This document shows positions 13,737 through 14,914 of a DNA stretch of 14,914 nucleotides, piece by piece; the first letter of the stretch is position 1; each line of letters starts with the position of its first letter. The notes beneath the pieces were generated by a model, which was given only the letters and a program-made list of their open reading frames with translations, ran no database searches and was not told the origin of the DNA. Source of the stretch: CF-161 sp035259145 (GTDB lineage: Bacteria; Chloroflexota; Dormibacteria; Dormibacterales; Dormibacteraceae); the NCBI GenBank assembly GCA_035259145.1, contig DATFWQ010000071.1, positions 1 to 14,914 of the forward strand, read 5' to 3'. The position numbers and the translations under genes were made by a program.

Positions 13737-14123
13737 TTGGGCAAGCGACAGACGCTGGAGATTCCTGGTGTGACGCATGGGGCCCCGATCCCCATGGGCG
13801 TCAAGGTCGGCAATCTGCTGTTCTCATCCGGCGTCATGGGCAAGGATCCCGCGAACGGCGCCCTTCCCGACGATCCCGCCCGCCAGGCCGAGCTGATGTT
13901 CCGGAACCTTCGCACACTCCTCGAGCAGGCCGGCGGCAGCCTGGACGACGTCGCCCACGTCACCGTATTCGTGAAGGACGATGCCTATCGCGAGCACCTG
14001 AACCGCGAGTGGCTGAAGGCGTTTCCGGACGAGAGCGACCGCCCGGCCCGTCACACACTGCTGTGGAACCTGCCCGGAGGCATGCTGATTCAGTGCGAGG
14101 TGGTGGCCGTCCTCGATGGTTGA
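13737..14123 (+). CDS. RidA/YjgF/YER057c/UK114-family protein
   Basis: A 128-residue small trimeric-family protein. Canonical RidA hydrolyses reactive 2-aminoacrylate and other enamines/imines; catabolic-cluster members often act on pathway-specific intermediates. Family marks: VGNLLFSSGVMG near the N-terminus, QAELMFRNLRTLLEQAGGSLDDVAHVTVFVKD in the middle, and RPARHTLLWNLPGGMLIQCEVVAVL at the end, where Arg105 aligns with the catalytic arginine of RidA. It starts at TTG 13737 behind an excellent ribosome site. It is first in an operon with the LigJ-type gene, 42 bases between them. Clustering with hydratase-type enzymes suggests tautomer or imine handling in an aromatic ring-cleavage pathway, which is inference. 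Confidence 0.9.
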   Translation: MGKRQTLEIPGVTHGAPIPMGVKVGNLLFSSGVMGKDPANGALPDDPARQAELMFRNLRTLLEQAGGSLDDVAHVTVFVKDDAYREHLNREWLKAFPDESDRPARHTLLWNLPGGMLIQCEVVAVLDG

Positions 14124-14165
14124 TGCCCAGCTCATTCGGGCCGGACCTTTGAAGAGGAGACGGCG

Positions 14166-14914
14166 ATGATCATCGACGTGCACGGCCATGTGACGGCGCC
14201 GGCCGAGCTGTACAGCTACAAGTCGACGCTGCTGGCAAGCCGCGGCTATCACGGCAAAGGCAGCACGGGCATCAGCGACGAGCGCATGCACCAGGCCGTC
14301 ACGCGGCACCTGAACCTGCTGCGGAGAGTCGGCACGGACGTCCAGTTCCTCTCACCCCGGCCCTTCCAGCTGATGCACTCCGAGCAGCCCGAATCGATAG
14401 TTCGGTGGTGGGTCGAGGCGAACAACGACGTCATCGCCCGACAGTGCCGCGCGTACCCGGACGTGTTTCGCGGTGTATGCGGACTGCCGCAGACACCAGG
14501 CGGGAGCATCCAGGCCTGCGTCGAAGAGCTGGATCGATGCGTCAGGGAGCACGAGTTCATCGGCTGCCTGATCAATCCGGACCCCACAGAAGGGACCGGC
14601 CTCATGCCGACCCTCGACGACGAATACTGGTACCCGCTCTACGAGAGGATGGTCGATCTGGACGTCCCTGGCCTCATCCACTCCACCGCCTGTAAGAATT
14701 TCCGGGAGTCGTACAGCGCCCACTTCATAACCGAGGAGAGCATCGCGGTGCTCAACCTTTGCAAGGCGGAGAGCCGCGTCTTCTCTGACTTCCCGACCCT
14801 TCGCCTCATCGTGTCCCACGGCGGCGGCTCGGTGCCCTATCAGATCGGTCGCTGGCGGGCGCACCGGTTTCGGGAGCAGGAGGCCAACCCGTCGCTGGAA
14901 TCGTTCGATGCCAG
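14166..14914 (+). CDS. Amidohydrolase-superfamily protein, LigJ (4-oxalomesaconate hydratase) type, 3' end outside window
   Basis: 249 residues are present and the frame is open at the window edge; family members are about 340 residues, so the C-terminal quarter is missing. Metal ligands visible are His6 and His8 (IIDVHGH), His172 (LIHSTA) and His218 (IVSHGGGSVPYQIGRWR). The segments LPQTPGGSIQACVEELDRCVREHEFIG, INPDP, YWYPLYERMVDLDVPGLIH and FPTLRLIVSHGGGSVPY match my memory of LigJ, the hydratase of the protocatechuate 4,5-cleavage pathway, and of related decarboxylase-like amidohydrolases. The exact substrate is not provable here. ATG 14166 follows AGAGGAGA (14153-14160) at good spacing. 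It is co-transcribed with the RidA-family gene under the LysR-type operator. Confidence 0.85.
   Translation, partial: MIIDVHGHVTAPAELYSYKSTLLASRGYHGKGSTGISDERMHQAVTRHLNLLRRVGTDVQFLSPRPFQLMHSEQPESIVRWWVEANNDVIARQCRAYPDVFRGVCGLPQTPGGSIQACVEELDRCVREHEFIGCLINPDPTEGTGLMPTLDDEYWYPLYERMVDLDVPGLIHSTACKNFRESYSAHFITEESIAVLNLCKAESRVFSDFPTLRLIVSHGGGSVPYQIGRWRAHRFREQEANPSLESFDA

Overview
The window is G+C-rich with strongly C/G-biased third codon positions. It carries a DUF222/HNH (13E12-type) gene with a Gram-positive/actinobacterial-style LexA box, an actinobacterial-looking DinB, and a class III cyclase fused to a propeller. This suggests an Actinomycetota or neighbouring high-GC soil lineage (for example Thermoleophilia, Acidimicrobiia or Dormibacterota). 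That placement is inference. No rRNA, tRNA, CRISPR array, insertion sequence or phage gene was seen.

Left part (1-4110): the 3' end of a DNA polymerase IV gene, then a DUF222-HNH gene whose start codon lies inside a LexA-type operator, so an SOS theme is likely. Next comes a membrane protein joining a cytoplasmic class III nucleotidyl cyclase, one transmembrane helix and a seven-repeat YncE/YVTN-like propeller.

Middle (4111-8874): an orphan family-5 solute-binding lipoprotein (minus strand) faces away from a Crp/Fnr regulator (plus strand) that keeps the cyclic-nucleotide phosphate-binding residues. A minus-strand pair follows: an Asp-box beta-propeller protein, then a DUF2461 protein.

Right part (8875-14914): this looks like an aromatic-acid catabolic island. 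It holds a LysR-type regulator (minus), a small 26-residue tryptophan-repeat protein (minus), a Rieske ring-hydroxylating oxygenase alpha subunit and a MetE-like zinc methyltransferase (plus, overlapping), a GalB-type PIG-L family protein (minus), and a RidA-family protein followed by a LigJ-type amidohydrolase (plus, cut by the window end). GalB and LigJ are unrelated enzymes that both hydrate 4-oxalomesaconate in the protocatechuate/gallate 4,5-cleavage pathway. Finding both types around one regulatory region points to a meta-cleavage-type pathway, though the true substrate is unknown.

The strongest hidden signal is regulatory. The spaced element ATCGG-N5-CCGAT-N7-ATCGG occurs twice, with all 15 specified bases and both spacers identical. 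One copy lies upstream of the lysR gene (9894-9920) and one between the PIG-L and RidA genes (13619-13645). Each contains a T-N11-A LysR-type box. Each sits at the same distance upstream of a plausible plus-strand promoter, with the dyad centre about 65 bp before the predicted transcription start. This links the regulator to the catabolic genes without any homology search. The left plus-strand promoter would transcribe antisense through the whole tryptophan-repeat gene before reaching the Rieske gene, with which that gene overlaps head to head.
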